Shown: positions 27,737 to 41,600 of the stretch, piece after piece
How positions within the stretch are numbered: position 1 is the stretch's first letter
Layout of the letters: every line of letters starts with the position of its first letter
Assembly (NCBI GenBank): GCA_023665865.1
Contig: JAMPDC010000001.1
Location: 289,927-353,926 of the forward strand
Source of the DNA: Staphylococcus sp.
GTDB taxonomy: Bacteria > Bacteroidota > Bacteroidia > Bacteroidales > Muribaculaceae
Reading direction: 5' to 3'
DNA length: 64,000 nt
Position numbers and translations under genes: made by a program
Notes under the pieces: generated by a model
Databases searched by the model: none
What the model was told of the DNA's origin: nothing
Seen by the model: the letters and a program-made list of their open reading frames with translations, nothing else

Positions 27737-29197
27737 TTATTCCTTGATGGGACGTGCATCGGGCCAGTCATCGGAGCGGAACGACGATACGGGAAGACCG
27801 TCGGTGCTAAACAAGTCGCCTTCCGAAGCGTTCTCGAAAGCATAGCGGACAGCAACAGGATGAGGCACCTTATCGCTCTTCACCATAACCTTGCTGCGTG
27901 AGATCCATGCCTTTGCGGGGTGGAACACGCGGTCTTCGCCGGCAAGTTTAAACTGCTTGGATTCAAAGCTTGTCTTTCCGGCAATCCATTCGGGAGCACG
28001 GTCGAAGCTGACAATCACGGTGTCGCCCTTCACTTCCATTGATTTATAAACAGGGCTTTCAGCACCGATGCCTTTTATGCCGTAGGTTTTGTTAAGGGCA
28101 AGGAGAGCAAGGCGCTCGCCGGGAATCTGCTTTTTGGGTGGATGAATACCTTCGGGCCAACCGGCATCCATAAGGACAGCCATACCGGTGTTAGGCACCA
28201 TAGTCTCAACCTTGGCCTGTGCTTCACGGAGATAGGCTGAATTGATGATTTCCTTACCGGGCTCCGTGATGATCGCATAGTCATAGGGAGCAATCTGGCA
28301 ATAGTAGAACGGGAAATCACCCTGCCCCCAGAGATTGCGCCAGCCTGTGATCATTGTCGAGAACATGTCGGCATAAGAGTGAGCACGGTTCCAGTTATCC
28401 TCTCCCTGATACCAGATCACGCCACGCATTGACATGCCGATGAGCGGATTGAGCATGCCTTTGAAAAGCACACTCGGTGTGCGGTTCTTGGATTTGATCT
28501 CACCGCCGGCTGCGGGAATATTGACAGAGGCCTCCGGGAAAGCCTTAAGCATTTCGTCGTTCATCCATGCCTCGCAGGCGGAACCGCCCCACGAAACGAC
28601 CACGAGACCGACGGGCACATCAAGAAGCTCCTCGATCTGACGGCCGAAGAAATAGGCGGTGGCACTGAAATTACGCACACTCTCCGGCGAGGCTTCGGCC
28701 CATGAACCAGTCACATCGTCGACAGGTACGGTTGACGAATTTCGCTTGACAGTGAAGAGACGGATATCGGGATTACGGCTCTTGAGGATTGCCATGTTAG
28801 CACCCTCCACCGGCTGATTCTTGAAGCCTTTCATCGGCATCTCCATATTGCTCTGTCCTGAACAGAGCCATACCTCTCCAAGCATGACATTGTTGAGTGT
28901 CAGAGGAGTGCCATCGCTGACAGTTACAGTATAGGGACCACCGGCGCCGGGAGTCGGGACAGACAGTTTCCACTTCCCATCTTTATCGGCCTTTGTGGTA
29001 TATTTCTGGGTTGTCCAGCCCGGTGTGACAGTAACTGTTGACGAACTCTTTGCCGTGCCCCACATATTGGCATCGGTATTCTGCTGCATCACCATGTTGT
29101 CACCGAAAATAGCAGGCATTTTGACCTCGGCGGCGGCTGGCATGCCAAGCGTGAGTGCCGCAAGCAGACCGAAGCCTGTAAGAATATTGGTTTTCAT
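27737..29197 (-). CDS. SGNH-family carbohydrate O-acetylesterase (sialate O-acetylesterase-like)
   Basis: A 486-residue exported protein (signal peptide 1-23, ending PAAA). After a small beta-domain (25-105) comes the SGNH block I, GEVWLCSGQSNMEM, with nucleophile Ser116. The later block V has D-x-G-W-P-E-G-I-H-P with the catalytic His. An inserted beta-domain and C-terminal strands are as in the sialate O-acetylesterase/CE20 group. In pectin loci these enzymes deacetylate complex side chains; RG-II carries acetyl groups on aceric acid and methylfucose. The gene lies 12 bases before the DUF5703 candidate methylfucosidase, so removing the acetyl group from 2-O-methyl-fucose is a sensible guess. 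Confidence 0.9.
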   Translation of the reverse strand: MKTNILTGFGLLAALTLGMPAAAEVKMPAIFGDNMVMQQNTDANMWGTAKSSSTVTVTPGWTTQKYTTKADKDGKWKLSVPTPGAGGPYTVTVSDGTPLTLNNVMLGEVWLCSGQSNMEMPMKGFKNQPVEGANMAILKSRNPDIRLFTVKRNSSTVPVDDVTGSWAEASPESVRNFSATAYFFGRQIEELLDVPVGLVVVSWGGSACEAWMNDEMLKAFPEASVNIPAAGGEIKSKNRTPSVLFKGMLNPLIGMSMRGVIWYQGEDNWNRAHSYADMFSTMITGWRNLWGQGDFPFYYCQIAPYDYAIITEPGKEIINSAYLREAQAKVETMVPNTGMAVLMDAGWPEGIHPPKKQIPGERLALLALNKTYGIKGIGAESPVYKSMEVKGDTVIVSFDRAPEWIAGKTSFESKQFKLAGEDRVFHPAKAWISRSKVMVKSDKVPHPVAVRYAFENASEGDLFSTDGLPVSSFRSDDWPDARPIKE

Positions 29198-29228
29198 TTT
29201 TCCGTAGTTACTTTATCTGTATGTGAAC

Positions 29229-32200
29229 TTATTCTGAAATTACAGTGAGAGTCAACGGGCCGGTCAGACCAGCGGGGAGCAGATCCTTCTCGGCGCGACG
29301 ATATTTGCCGTTGGTCCAGATACCATCAAAAGGAGCTTTTCCCTCGTCAGCACCGAGTAGCGCGTTGGCCCAGGTATTGGTCACGTCAATCGTAAGCGTA
29401 TTCTGTCCCTTTTTGAGGGCATCGGTGATGTCGACCGTATAAGGAGCAGACCAGACGATACCACACTCCTTACCGTTGACCTTGACGGTCGCCACATCGT
29501 GGAGACCGGACAGATTGAGCATCACACGGCTGTTTTTCTTAAGCTTCGGAGCCTTGAATGTGGTGGTATAGGCAGCTGTGCCAGAGTAATATCTGACAGC
29601 ATCGTCAGTTGACGATGTCCAGTCGAAAAGTTGCTCGGCTTTCACCTCCTTGCCGGTTGTGTTGAATCTCACTGTCCACTCTGAAGAAGGGACAAATGGA
29701 ATCTCTGATGATTTCAGGTCGGGGGCAGTTCCCGAGAGAGCCGAAGTGGGCTCACGGAAAACTATGAAGGCTGAACCGGCAGCGTCGAGATCAAATTTAA
29801 CTTCCGTACGCTTTCCATCGCTCGTCCAGTTGAGTTGGCGGACGATTTTACCTGTCATCGGATCCCAAAGTTCAGGGATGCGGCCGGCAACGCGGAATGA
29901 GGCAGTCAACTCACGTGGCGACTCCTCCTGATTGGAGATGAAATAGAGATCTACGTTGTCATCGGCATTGCGACGATGGGTCCACGCCACATTTTCGGGC
30001 ACAACGGCATCGCGCTCCACTCCGTAGGCAGTAAAGTCATCGTCGACGTATGGCAACATGGGCACCACAACACCGGCCTTTACAAACTCAGCTACTTTCT
30101 CTCTCACCTCGGCACTGATAGTGGTGTCGGGCATGAGAGGATGGGCCAAGGGGAGAACAAACACCTTATAGGATGCTCCGCCGGGGAGGACTATGCGTCC
30201 ATCCTTGACCTCGGCAAGACGCAGGAGAGCATCCTTGTTCATTGAGTCATAATTGTAGCCACGCATAGGGTTGATCCACTTCTCAGGATCAGCCATATTG
30301 GCGGAATGAGTGACCCCGACAGGCATTGTGCGCAAAGGCTGACCCTCGTTTGCGAGACGTCTGCGCTCAGACTCTACCCTCTCGGCTCCAAAGATGCCCG
30401 GGAGCGACGGCACGAGCCGATCGGGCAAAATAGCCCTGCGCGGGATTTCCTCACCGGTAAAGACAGCGATGTCTGTCACGGGAACACCATACTGCAACAG
30501 AGCCTGGCAACGGCGCATGTAGTCTGTCAGCCCCTTGCCACCGTCTGCCCACCAGGTGTTGTCACGCTGAAAGAACAGACCGATGCCATCGAGCGTCATG
30601 CCCGGTTTCTTATCCAGATAGGGATTGTGGGTATTGACATGGTAGAACATTCTGTTGATACCGAGCGCATAGTTGCGGTCAAGGAGGGTCTTGAGCATCG
30701 CAGGTGTCTCGTCCCAGGTGCCGCGCAACTCCGTGAAACCCTCGGCCTGAATGATCTTCTTCCCATAGATATGTCCGCCGTGGATAGCATCGAGCATATC
30801 ATTGGGCTTGTCGTGGGTAGGACTTTTGAGCCAGAATTCTCCCATAGGGAAATCGACCGCCTGATAGTGGAGCATACCGTCGCTCACCATCGTGGGCGAC
30901 ACGCACTCGGCCGAAAGATAGCAGTCATAGTCCTTGGCTTTGGCGGCAAGCACATCATAGAAGACGTCAACGACAAGCTCCGCAGCCGTGGTGCGGACAT
31001 CGCGGAGCACACGCTCCGAGGTCTTCACATCGTCCATCGGGATTCCGGCGAAGAGCGGAAGGTAGGGCATGAGATCATAGCCGCGACGACGTTTGAACTC
31101 TGAGGCGAAGTTAGCGCTCCAGTTCTGGCTACCACACTCCCAGCTGTCGACGTGCATGTATTTCAACACATTTTTCGCCGTTTCTGGATCAACTTTCTCA
31201 AACACACGGCCAAACCAGTTGTCGACCTGCTTGGCCACAGCGTCACGGCTGAATTTGTCAGCCTCCAGACCGCGTCCGGCACCTCCGGTGGCGTTGGTGT
31301 GGCCGGTAGAAGTATGACCGACACGCAGGATGCGCCATTCACCGGCCGGAAGGACTCCTGAAAACGCTCCACCCTTCATGCCATCGGTCAGATCAATGAC
31401 TTCGGACGTATTCACACATAGTGATTCGGGTATCTCAAGAGCGGTAGTCTCAGGCGCCACTCTCCAGACCAGACCGGCTTTGCCTTCCCACTGGTTGAGC
31501 TTAGGCTCGCCGCTTAGCACTATTTCCTTGATCTTAAGATTTGGTTTCCACTTCGCTGCATCAATATCCTCGCTGCCCGGCTCGCTACCTTCCGGAGTCC
31601 AGAAGAAGCGGAAATATTTCGCAGTGGTTGTTGGTATGGCATGTGTGCTCTGCGCATCGGTGTTCTGCCAACCCTGACGGGCCGGTTGCAGCTGTTTGAT
31701 TTCCTGGAAATTCTTACCGTCGTTGCTGGCAAGCACTTTCAGACGGTGAGCCTGATAGTTGTTGCCCGACAAAACGATCTCGACGTTGCTGACTGTCACA
31801 GGCTCGGAATACTCATACTGTATCCAACATGGCACCGACGAACGGATCACCCCTTTATCATCAATGTTGACGCCTTTGCCCTGCGGGGCATTGGCACTGA
31901 CATTTCCAACTGTGATCTTAGGGGTCGCAGTGACCTTACGCCCCTTGACCGGCATGGCAAGAAGCGCGATATCCTCATAGTAGCCTTCGTTGGTTTCGGG
32001 TACCGGCAGAAGCAGGCCACTCACATTACCTCCATTAACGATAGTGTCGGCGGTCACCACCTTCTGCATAGACTCGGCAGGCGTGATCCACGGGCCACCG
32101 GCAAGCGCGAAACCATCGCAGATGTGCATGCCGAGTTTCAGATCAAGACTGTCGGCAATCGCCATGCTGCGCCCGACGAGGCGCCACCATTCAGGAGACA

Positions 32201-32468
32201 GCTGCGGGGCCTTACCCTCATACTGCGGGGCAGCCTCAACCGTCTTTATCGGCATGAGATAGGTGCCACCGAGTCCGGCCTGTTTCATGGCTTCGAGGTC
32301 TGCCTTTATGCCCTCCTCTGTAACGGCACCATACATCCAATACCAGAAACACCATGGACGGGCTTCAAATGGCGGTTCTGCAAAGATCTGCTCCAGTGCC
32401 GGCTGCGTGGCCGACACTGAGAGTGAGAACATAGCAGTAGCCAATAGAAATTTATTGCGGAGATTCAT
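29229..32468 (-). CDS. GH106 alpha-L-rhamnosidase
   Basis: A 1079-residue exported protein (signal peptide 1-20). The N-terminal barrel begins with the GH106 signature FWYWMYGAVTEEG (41-53), followed by LGMHICDGFALAGGPW and a DSWECGSQNW segment carrying a catalytic-type Glu. Beta-sandwich domains are interspersed, and a galactose-binding-like domain forms the C-terminus (about 960-1079, with TLTIDVTNTWANALLG). The length and layout match B. theta BT0986, a calcium-dependent, inverting GH106 rhamnosidase that cuts the rhamnose-apiose bond in the RG-II side chains. Here it would act before the GH140 apiosidase. It is preceded by GH2 and followed by the SGNH esterase in unit A. Confidence 0.92.
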   Translation of the reverse strand: MNLRNKFLLATAMFSLSVSATQPALEQIFAEPPFEARPWCFWYWMYGAVTEEGIKADLEAMKQAGLGGTYLMPIKTVEAAPQYEGKAPQLSPEWWRLVGRSMAIADSLDLKLGMHICDGFALAGGPWITPAESMQKVVTADTIVNGGNVSGLLLPVPETNEGYYEDIALLAMPVKGRKVTATPKITVGNVSANAPQGKGVNIDDKGVIRSSVPCWIQYEYSEPVTVSNVEIVLSGNNYQAHRLKVLASNDGKNFQEIKQLQPARQGWQNTDAQSTHAIPTTTAKYFRFFWTPEGSEPGSEDIDAAKWKPNLKIKEIVLSGEPKLNQWEGKAGLVWRVAPETTALEIPESLCVNTSEVIDLTDGMKGGAFSGVLPAGEWRILRVGHTSTGHTNATGGAGRGLEADKFSRDAVAKQVDNWFGRVFEKVDPETAKNVLKYMHVDSWECGSQNWSANFASEFKRRRGYDLMPYLPLFAGIPMDDVKTSERVLRDVRTTAAELVVDVFYDVLAAKAKDYDCYLSAECVSPTMVSDGMLHYQAVDFPMGEFWLKSPTHDKPNDMLDAIHGGHIYGKKIIQAEGFTELRGTWDETPAMLKTLLDRNYALGINRMFYHVNTHNPYLDKKPGMTLDGIGLFFQRDNTWWADGGKGLTDYMRRCQALLQYGVPVTDIAVFTGEEIPRRAILPDRLVPSLPGIFGAERVESERRRLANEGQPLRTMPVGVTHSANMADPEKWINPMRGYNYDSMNKDALLRLAEVKDGRIVLPGGASYKVFVLPLAHPLMPDTTISAEVREKVAEFVKAGVVVPMLPYVDDDFTAYGVERDAVVPENVAWTHRRNADDNVDLYFISNQEESPRELTASFRVAGRIPELWDPMTGKIVRQLNWTSDGKRTEVKFDLDAAGSAFIVFREPTSALSGTAPDLKSSEIPFVPSSEWTVRFNTTGKEVKAEQLFDWTSSTDDAVRYYSGTAAYTTTFKAPKLKKNSRVMLNLSGLHDVATVKVNGKECGIVWSAPYTVDITDALKKGQNTLTIDVTNTWANALLGADEGKAPFDGIWTNGKYRRAEKDLLPAGLTGPLTLTVISE

Positions 32469-32483
32469 TGTTAGACTGTTGGA

Positions 32484-35336
32484 TTATTCAAATCTGAGAT
32501 GGATACGTCCGGTGCGCTGTCCGTCGACCCACTTGGGCTGAGACGAGGGACCGATAAGGTCAGTAGTGTTCACCTTGTTTCTCACAGGAGGAATGACTTC
32601 CATGACAGAGATACCGGTCTTCGGGAGCTGATAGAGGATATGGTCACGACCGTCGCGTGGCTCATAGACGCCGATATAGCTGCCGGGAGTCTCGTTGACA
32701 ATTCCGATAGTGCCATCCTCAGTCTTGATATCCATCCAGTTGACATTGGCGAAATAGCCCTTGAATTCCGGATAAGTGAAACTTTCGGCAGGGATAGGAT
32801 CGTTGTAGTCATTCTCCCAGAGACCGTATTGCGGGCCATGCAGACGGTTTTGCCATACGCGGTAGGGACCGTCTCCGACCCAGCGCTTGCTGATGACCTT
32901 CTCCTCGGGGAAGTCAAACTTAACACCCATAAGGTCGATCACACCGCTGAAATTGTATGTGAAGTCGAGCGCGGTACTTCCATCGGGAGCGATAGTCCAT
33001 GTCGCACGGTCGAAATTGCCAAACTTATAGTTGGAATTCACAACCACATTGTTGCCCACCTTTTCGGCGGTGATACCGGTGAACTTGCCAAGATCCTCAA
33101 ACTCTGTGTACTGAGTCTTTTTCTTCTCAGCCTGCTTGTCATCGTGGTTATAGAAACCGTCCATCGAGCGGTCTGAACGCTTGGCCACAATCACACGCGG
33201 ACCATCGGTCAGCGGGATGTGACGTCCATTGACGTCAACACCTTTAAGCTGTCCGTCTTTCTTGCTGAAATGATAAGTGCGGCCATTGGCTGTGACAGTA
33301 AGCTCGCTGTCGGTCTCGGCCCAAGTGGGAGCTGTGCCCTCGCTTACGGCATTAGTTGTGGCAGCAGCTTGAGTCTTTTGGCCGGCAATCGGGTGTGACC
33401 ATGTGAAAAGATCGCGGCCATAGTTGTCGACAACAGTAAGCTCGAGAGCATCTGCGCCGGTTTTGATCTTAGGAATGGTCACTGTTCCACTCTCACGCGG
33501 AGGAATGTTGCCGAATTTGACTGTACCTTCAGCAATAATCTTTGCTCCGGCCGATGAACCGGCAGAGGGAAGCTCGACCTGACGCCATTTCAGAGAGCAG
33601 CCGTTAAGGTTGGTGAAATCATAACGATTCTCTACGTTGAGCACGCCATTAAACTCACGTCCGATGGTCTTGTTCATGATCTGGATGGGACACCACACTT
33701 CCTTGATGGTCCAGTAGCTACCCTCCTTCTCATGGTGGGGACCTACGATACCGTCAGCGCCATAGTTGCCGCAGTTATCGATAAATCCATCCATGTCGAC
33801 ACGCTTGACACCCTCATCGGCAAGCACCCAAAGGAAACCGCCGGCACACTTGGGATTGTTACGCATCATTTCCCAATAGTCGTAGAGACCTGCTCCGTGT
33901 CCACCGTCATAAAGACCATGGAGAAACTCGGTCGGCATGAAGATCTCGGGCAGACGCATATAGTTCTGGCTCTCACCGTATGAACGGTAGTGCATTGTCT
34001 CAAATCCGCCGAAATTACCCTGCGGATGGAGCACCGGACGCTTCTGCGGGTCATATTTGTGGAACTCATCGTTGAGCTCATCGTTCCAGCCCTTTTCGTT
34101 TCCATTGCTCCACCAGATGATTGAAGGATAGTTGACATCGCGCTCCACCATCTCCTTGACAAGCTTCTGACCATTGATGGTCTCATGCTTGCCATGCCAG
34201 CCTGAGAGCTCGTCCATCACATAAAGGCCCAGCGAGTCGCAGATCTCATAAAATTCAGGATCGGCGGGGTAGTGCGACAGACGCACAGCGTTCATATTCA
34301 TCGACTTTATGAGCTCCACATCCTCAAGATTCTTAGCATAGCTGAGTGTACGGCCACTTTCGGGGCGGAAGCTGTGGCGGTTGACACCGCGGATGTTTAC
34401 TTTCTGACCATTGATATAGAGACCGTCGCTTTCACGAACCTCAATGGTCCGGAAACCGAATTTCTTTGTCTCCTTGTGGAGCACCTTGCCCTTTGCATCG
34501 GCAAGAGTAAACTCTGCTTTATACATATTAGGGGTCTCCGCACTCCATGTCGCCGGTTTGGGGACCTTGACTGAAACCTTTGCATCACCGGCACCCTGGC
34601 GGAGCTTAGTGACTGACTCCCCTACTTTCTTGCCTGACTTATCAGTGATGACAGTCGTAATCTTTCCACCGGCCACCGGCATGCTGAGTGTGCAGTCAGC
34701 AGTGAAATCGCCATTGGCCTGAGCGTCGATTGCTATATGCTTGAGGTTGAGCGCCGGACGGGCCTGCATGAATACCGGACGCCAGATGCCGCCGAAATTC
34801 CAGTAGTCGGCACGACGCTCGGCGAGGTTCACACCTGCATTTTCACTCTCTTTGGCAACAGTCACCTCAAGGACATTTTTCTTTTTAGGACCAAAGAAAA
34901 CTCGGTCGCTGACATCGTAGATGAATCTGTAGAACGCGCCCTGATGTTTTGAACCGGCTTTACGGCCATTGATCAGCACATCGGTGTCGGTCATCGACGC
35001 CTCGAAGACTAGTTCGATCTGCTTGCCGCGCCACGACTCGGGGAGCTCAAACTCATATTTATACATGCCCTTCTCATCGGCCACACCTTCAGGGAAGGCC
35101 TTGCCGTAGAATTTCATGCCATACTGATATGTGCCGAACCCCTGCAATTCCCAGCATGAGGGGACACCGATTTTTGACCATGTGCCTGAATTATTGCCGT
35201 CAGTACACATAAAATCCCATTCAACCATGTCGTCACATCCGGTACCGGAAAGATATTGACGCTCTGTGGTGACCGACTGGGCCAGCATGGCCAGACCGGT
35301 AAACATGGAAAAGACAGTTACTACAGTTTTTTTCAT
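32484..35336 (-). CDS. GH2 glycosidase (beta-galactosidase/beta-galacturonidase type)
   Basis: A 950-residue exported enzyme. The ATG at 35336 is preferred to one 8 codons upstream because the signal peptide starts there (MKKTVVTVF, cleavage near AMLAQS). GH2 order: sugar-binding sandwich (about 20-195), immunoglobulin-like domain, TIM barrel with acid/base Glu414 (WWSNGNEKG) and nucleophile Glu470 (FMPTEFLHG), then a second immunoglobulin-like domain (DUF4981-like) and a C-terminal beta-sandwich with a conserved QNRLHGPQYGLW. The tail resembles the Bgal_small_N fold. In RG-II loci such an enzyme may be the beta-galacturonidase, or the beta-galactosidase of chain B; the choice cannot be made from sequence here. 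Confidence 0.9.
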   Translation of the reverse strand: MKKTVVTVFSMFTGLAMLAQSVTTERQYLSGTGCDDMVEWDFMCTDGNNSGTWSKIGVPSCWELQGFGTYQYGMKFYGKAFPEGVADEKGMYKYEFELPESWRGKQIELVFEASMTDTDVLINGRKAGSKHQGAFYRFIYDVSDRVFFGPKKKNVLEVTVAKESENAGVNLAERRADYWNFGGIWRPVFMQARPALNLKHIAIDAQANGDFTADCTLSMPVAGGKITTVITDKSGKKVGESVTKLRQGAGDAKVSVKVPKPATWSAETPNMYKAEFTLADAKGKVLHKETKKFGFRTIEVRESDGLYINGQKVNIRGVNRHSFRPESGRTLSYAKNLEDVELIKSMNMNAVRLSHYPADPEFYEICDSLGLYVMDELSGWHGKHETINGQKLVKEMVERDVNYPSIIWWSNGNEKGWNDELNDEFHKYDPQKRPVLHPQGNFGGFETMHYRSYGESQNYMRLPEIFMPTEFLHGLYDGGHGAGLYDYWEMMRNNPKCAGGFLWVLADEGVKRVDMDGFIDNCGNYGADGIVGPHHEKEGSYWTIKEVWCPIQIMNKTIGREFNGVLNVENRYDFTNLNGCSLKWRQVELPSAGSSAGAKIIAEGTVKFGNIPPRESGTVTIPKIKTGADALELTVVDNYGRDLFTWSHPIAGQKTQAAATTNAVSEGTAPTWAETDSELTVTANGRTYHFSKKDGQLKGVDVNGRHIPLTDGPRVIVAKRSDRSMDGFYNHDDKQAEKKKTQYTEFEDLGKFTGITAEKVGNNVVVNSNYKFGNFDRATWTIAPDGSTALDFTYNFSGVIDLMGVKFDFPEEKVISKRWVGDGPYRVWQNRLHGPQYGLWENDYNDPIPAESFTYPEFKGYFANVNWMDIKTEDGTIGIVNETPGSYIGVYEPRDGRDHILYQLPKTGISVMEVIPPVRNKVNTTDLIGPSSQPKWVDGQRTGRIHLRFE

Positions 35337-35364
35337 TCTATCGTTAGATTTTGTTTTCATTAGT

Positions 35365-38640
<3,276 letters not shown>

Positions 38641-38662
38641 TTATTGCTAACAATCAGTGTTT

Positions 38663-41600
38663 TTACTGCACTTCGAGCGAATCGAAGGCCACTCCGGTAA
38701 GGTCATCACCTGTGATAACCACCTTATAGGTACCGGCATTGATATAGCCGCCGGTGGTAGTGCTCACCATACGCCATTTTTCGGGAGTGTCAGGCAGATT
38801 GATGGTATCATCCTTGAGGATGCTGCCGTTGGGGGCCACCAGTTTGAGATTGACGGGTACAGGATGTCCCGATGTGTTCATGAATTTGAAGCGGAGAGCA
38901 TAGACCTGTGCAAGACCGGTCGAGATTGTCCACTCGACACTACCCTTGCCGGAGAAGAACACTCCGGTCTGCTTTTTGAACTCCTTGACAATATGCTTAC
39001 CCACACATTTTGCATCCTCTGCCTGATAGTTGACAGCCTCACGTGCATTCTCATCTTTAGGAAGCATATCGGCAGGCATCTTCTCGACTATATTCCGATC
39101 GGCTGCGGCCCAACTCCAGTCTGAGACCGGAAGAGGGATGTCAGTTTTCACATTGTTGTCCGTTGACGCTACGGCAATAGCCGAGAGCAACGCCTGACCG
39201 GCCTTTACCTCGGGAAAATCAATGGTGAGGACACCGCCGGTGACGTCACATTCGACCACCTTTTTTAGCAGACGGTCATGTCCGGCCTCAGCCCAGATGT
39301 CGAGATCGTCGATGACTGTCGAGTCGTTGATGGCAACATCGAAGATGCGGAGACCCTCGCAGTCGGTACCCTCTCCCCCACCGGTGCCATGCCAAGGTTC
39401 GATGAAGTAGAGCTCGACGCGATAGCGGCCATCGGGTACGGGAAGGCTATATGAGAGCTTGTGGCGGCCGAAACGGAAGTTCTGCATTAATGACCAGTCG
39501 TTTGTACCGGCAATAGGATCATGGGTGACACGCTGGCTTGCGAGATAGGGCGAAAGGCCTTTGAAATCCTGAGCCCACGAGCGGGAATAGGTAGTGTCGT
39601 CCTTCAGCCACTTCTGTCCGAATTCATCGACATACTCATCACCGCCACAGTTGATGCGATAGATATAGTCATAGCCGTCAGCACCTTTGAGGGCTGTGCT
39701 TCCGGGAGTCTTCAACGCTGCGAATCCGGGAGCCTCAGGAAGATTATCGAGGACAATGACATCCTCGGCTACAGGACGCCCCTCATGATAGGCCACCGCA
39801 CGGAGCACGTTGGCCTTCACCGGAGCATTTTCCCAGGTGAAATGAGTGCCGATCCCACCCTTGACACGCATACCAAGCGGATTGGCTTCAAGAGCATCGT
39901 TGTAGAGCTTGACTGAATCACAGTTGCTGTAGACCTCGATGGTAGCCTCGCAGGGAGCCGTGAAACGGCCGGGCCATGTGTGTGACGCGATGTAGACAAA
40001 GGGATCCTTGGCAGCATCTGTGTAATTGCTCTTATACATATAATATACGTCGGCAGGCTCTTCCCACGGACTGACAAGACCTTTGTAGTTGAAGGGACCA
40101 ACCTTGTCAATCATGCGGTAAGCTTCGTCGGGTTGACGGCGGCCGGGATTATCATGACTGCTGAAGATCCACTGGAAATGACCGCAGACACTATCGGCCG
40201 CTTGCTCTGCAAGACGAACCTTGGCTTCCATCAGCTGGGTCATGCGCTCCTCGCTCCAAGGGCCGTTGGGCTGGAAGTCACCGGGTTCGGTATGGAAATC
40301 GAGTGTGCGCCAGGCGCCATACTCTCCGTTCAGCAACTGATTTGGCCGTGCCAATTCCTTATCATAACTATAGAGATCTCCTCCGTATGTACCGCTCCAG
40401 TTCTGGATGACATTCCAGTCAGTACCCTCTCCACCATTGCACGTAGTGATGACACGCATGTCGCGCGCCATTGGATCCATCTCGCGGATGATGTCAGCAC
40501 ACTCCTGAGCAAACTCTCGCGGCAGCGTGCTCTCATTCTGCAAACCCCACATGACCACCGAGGGCGAATTGCGGCGCTCTTTGACCCACTGGCGCAGAAG
40601 TGTCTTGAAATTCTCACGGAATTCCGGGGTGTCATACCATACATGTGCCGAGAACTGGGGCCAGAACAGCACACCCTCCTTGTCCCAATAGTCCTGATAG
40701 CGCAGATTATGAGGCTGATGGGCATCGCGGACAGCATTGAAGCCGGCATTTTTTATCTGCTTGACACGCGCTTCGACCTGCTCATCGCTGAAAGCATGCG
40801 ATGCACCGAACTGATGCTCATATTCACAGACTCCATTGATAAACACAGGCTCGCCGTTGATGAAGAAGCGGCCGTCGCCATCGTTGCGCTTCACCGGCCA
40901 GCTGAAATTACGAATACCGTAGGGAGTTGTCACCTCTTCAGTTGTCTTGCCATTGCGTTTGACCATGGTCGCAAGCTTGTAGAGATAGGGAGAAGCCGGA
41001 CTCCATAGCTCCGGTTTATCCACCGGCGAGGCCTGACGGATCACTCTCGTCTCACCGGGATTTAACGTAAGTTTATCTGACAGACGAAACACCTGACGGC
41101 CATCGGCATTGCTGAATTTATTGACAAAATCAATCTCCGCGGCCTTTTCGCCATAGTTTTTAAGTTCGGTCTCGACAAAGACTGTGTCACAAGCAGCGTT
41201 GTTCCAGATATGCACGCCGAAAGGCTCGACGCGGACCTCGTCAGTGATCTCAAGTCCGACAGGACGGTAGATGCCAAGCGGCTGCGAACCCTCGCTGAAT
41301 CCCCATTCCGACGAGCAACCGCCACACACCCAAGGCATATCGGCAATCATTTCCGGATGCTCTGCCGTGATCTCAAGGCGATTGCCGCCTCCGAAGTTGA
41401 GATAGTCAGTGACATCGAAAGTCAGAGATGTACGTCCCGAAGGATGACGGCCGAGGTCATGACCGTTGACCTTGATGTTGGCATAAGTACCTATTCCCTC
41501 AAAGTTGATGAAATAACGCTTTCCGTCGACACGCTCAGGAGTGGTGAACTCACGGATATATGTGGCATTACCGTGAAGATTGCCGTGGGTCAACTGACGG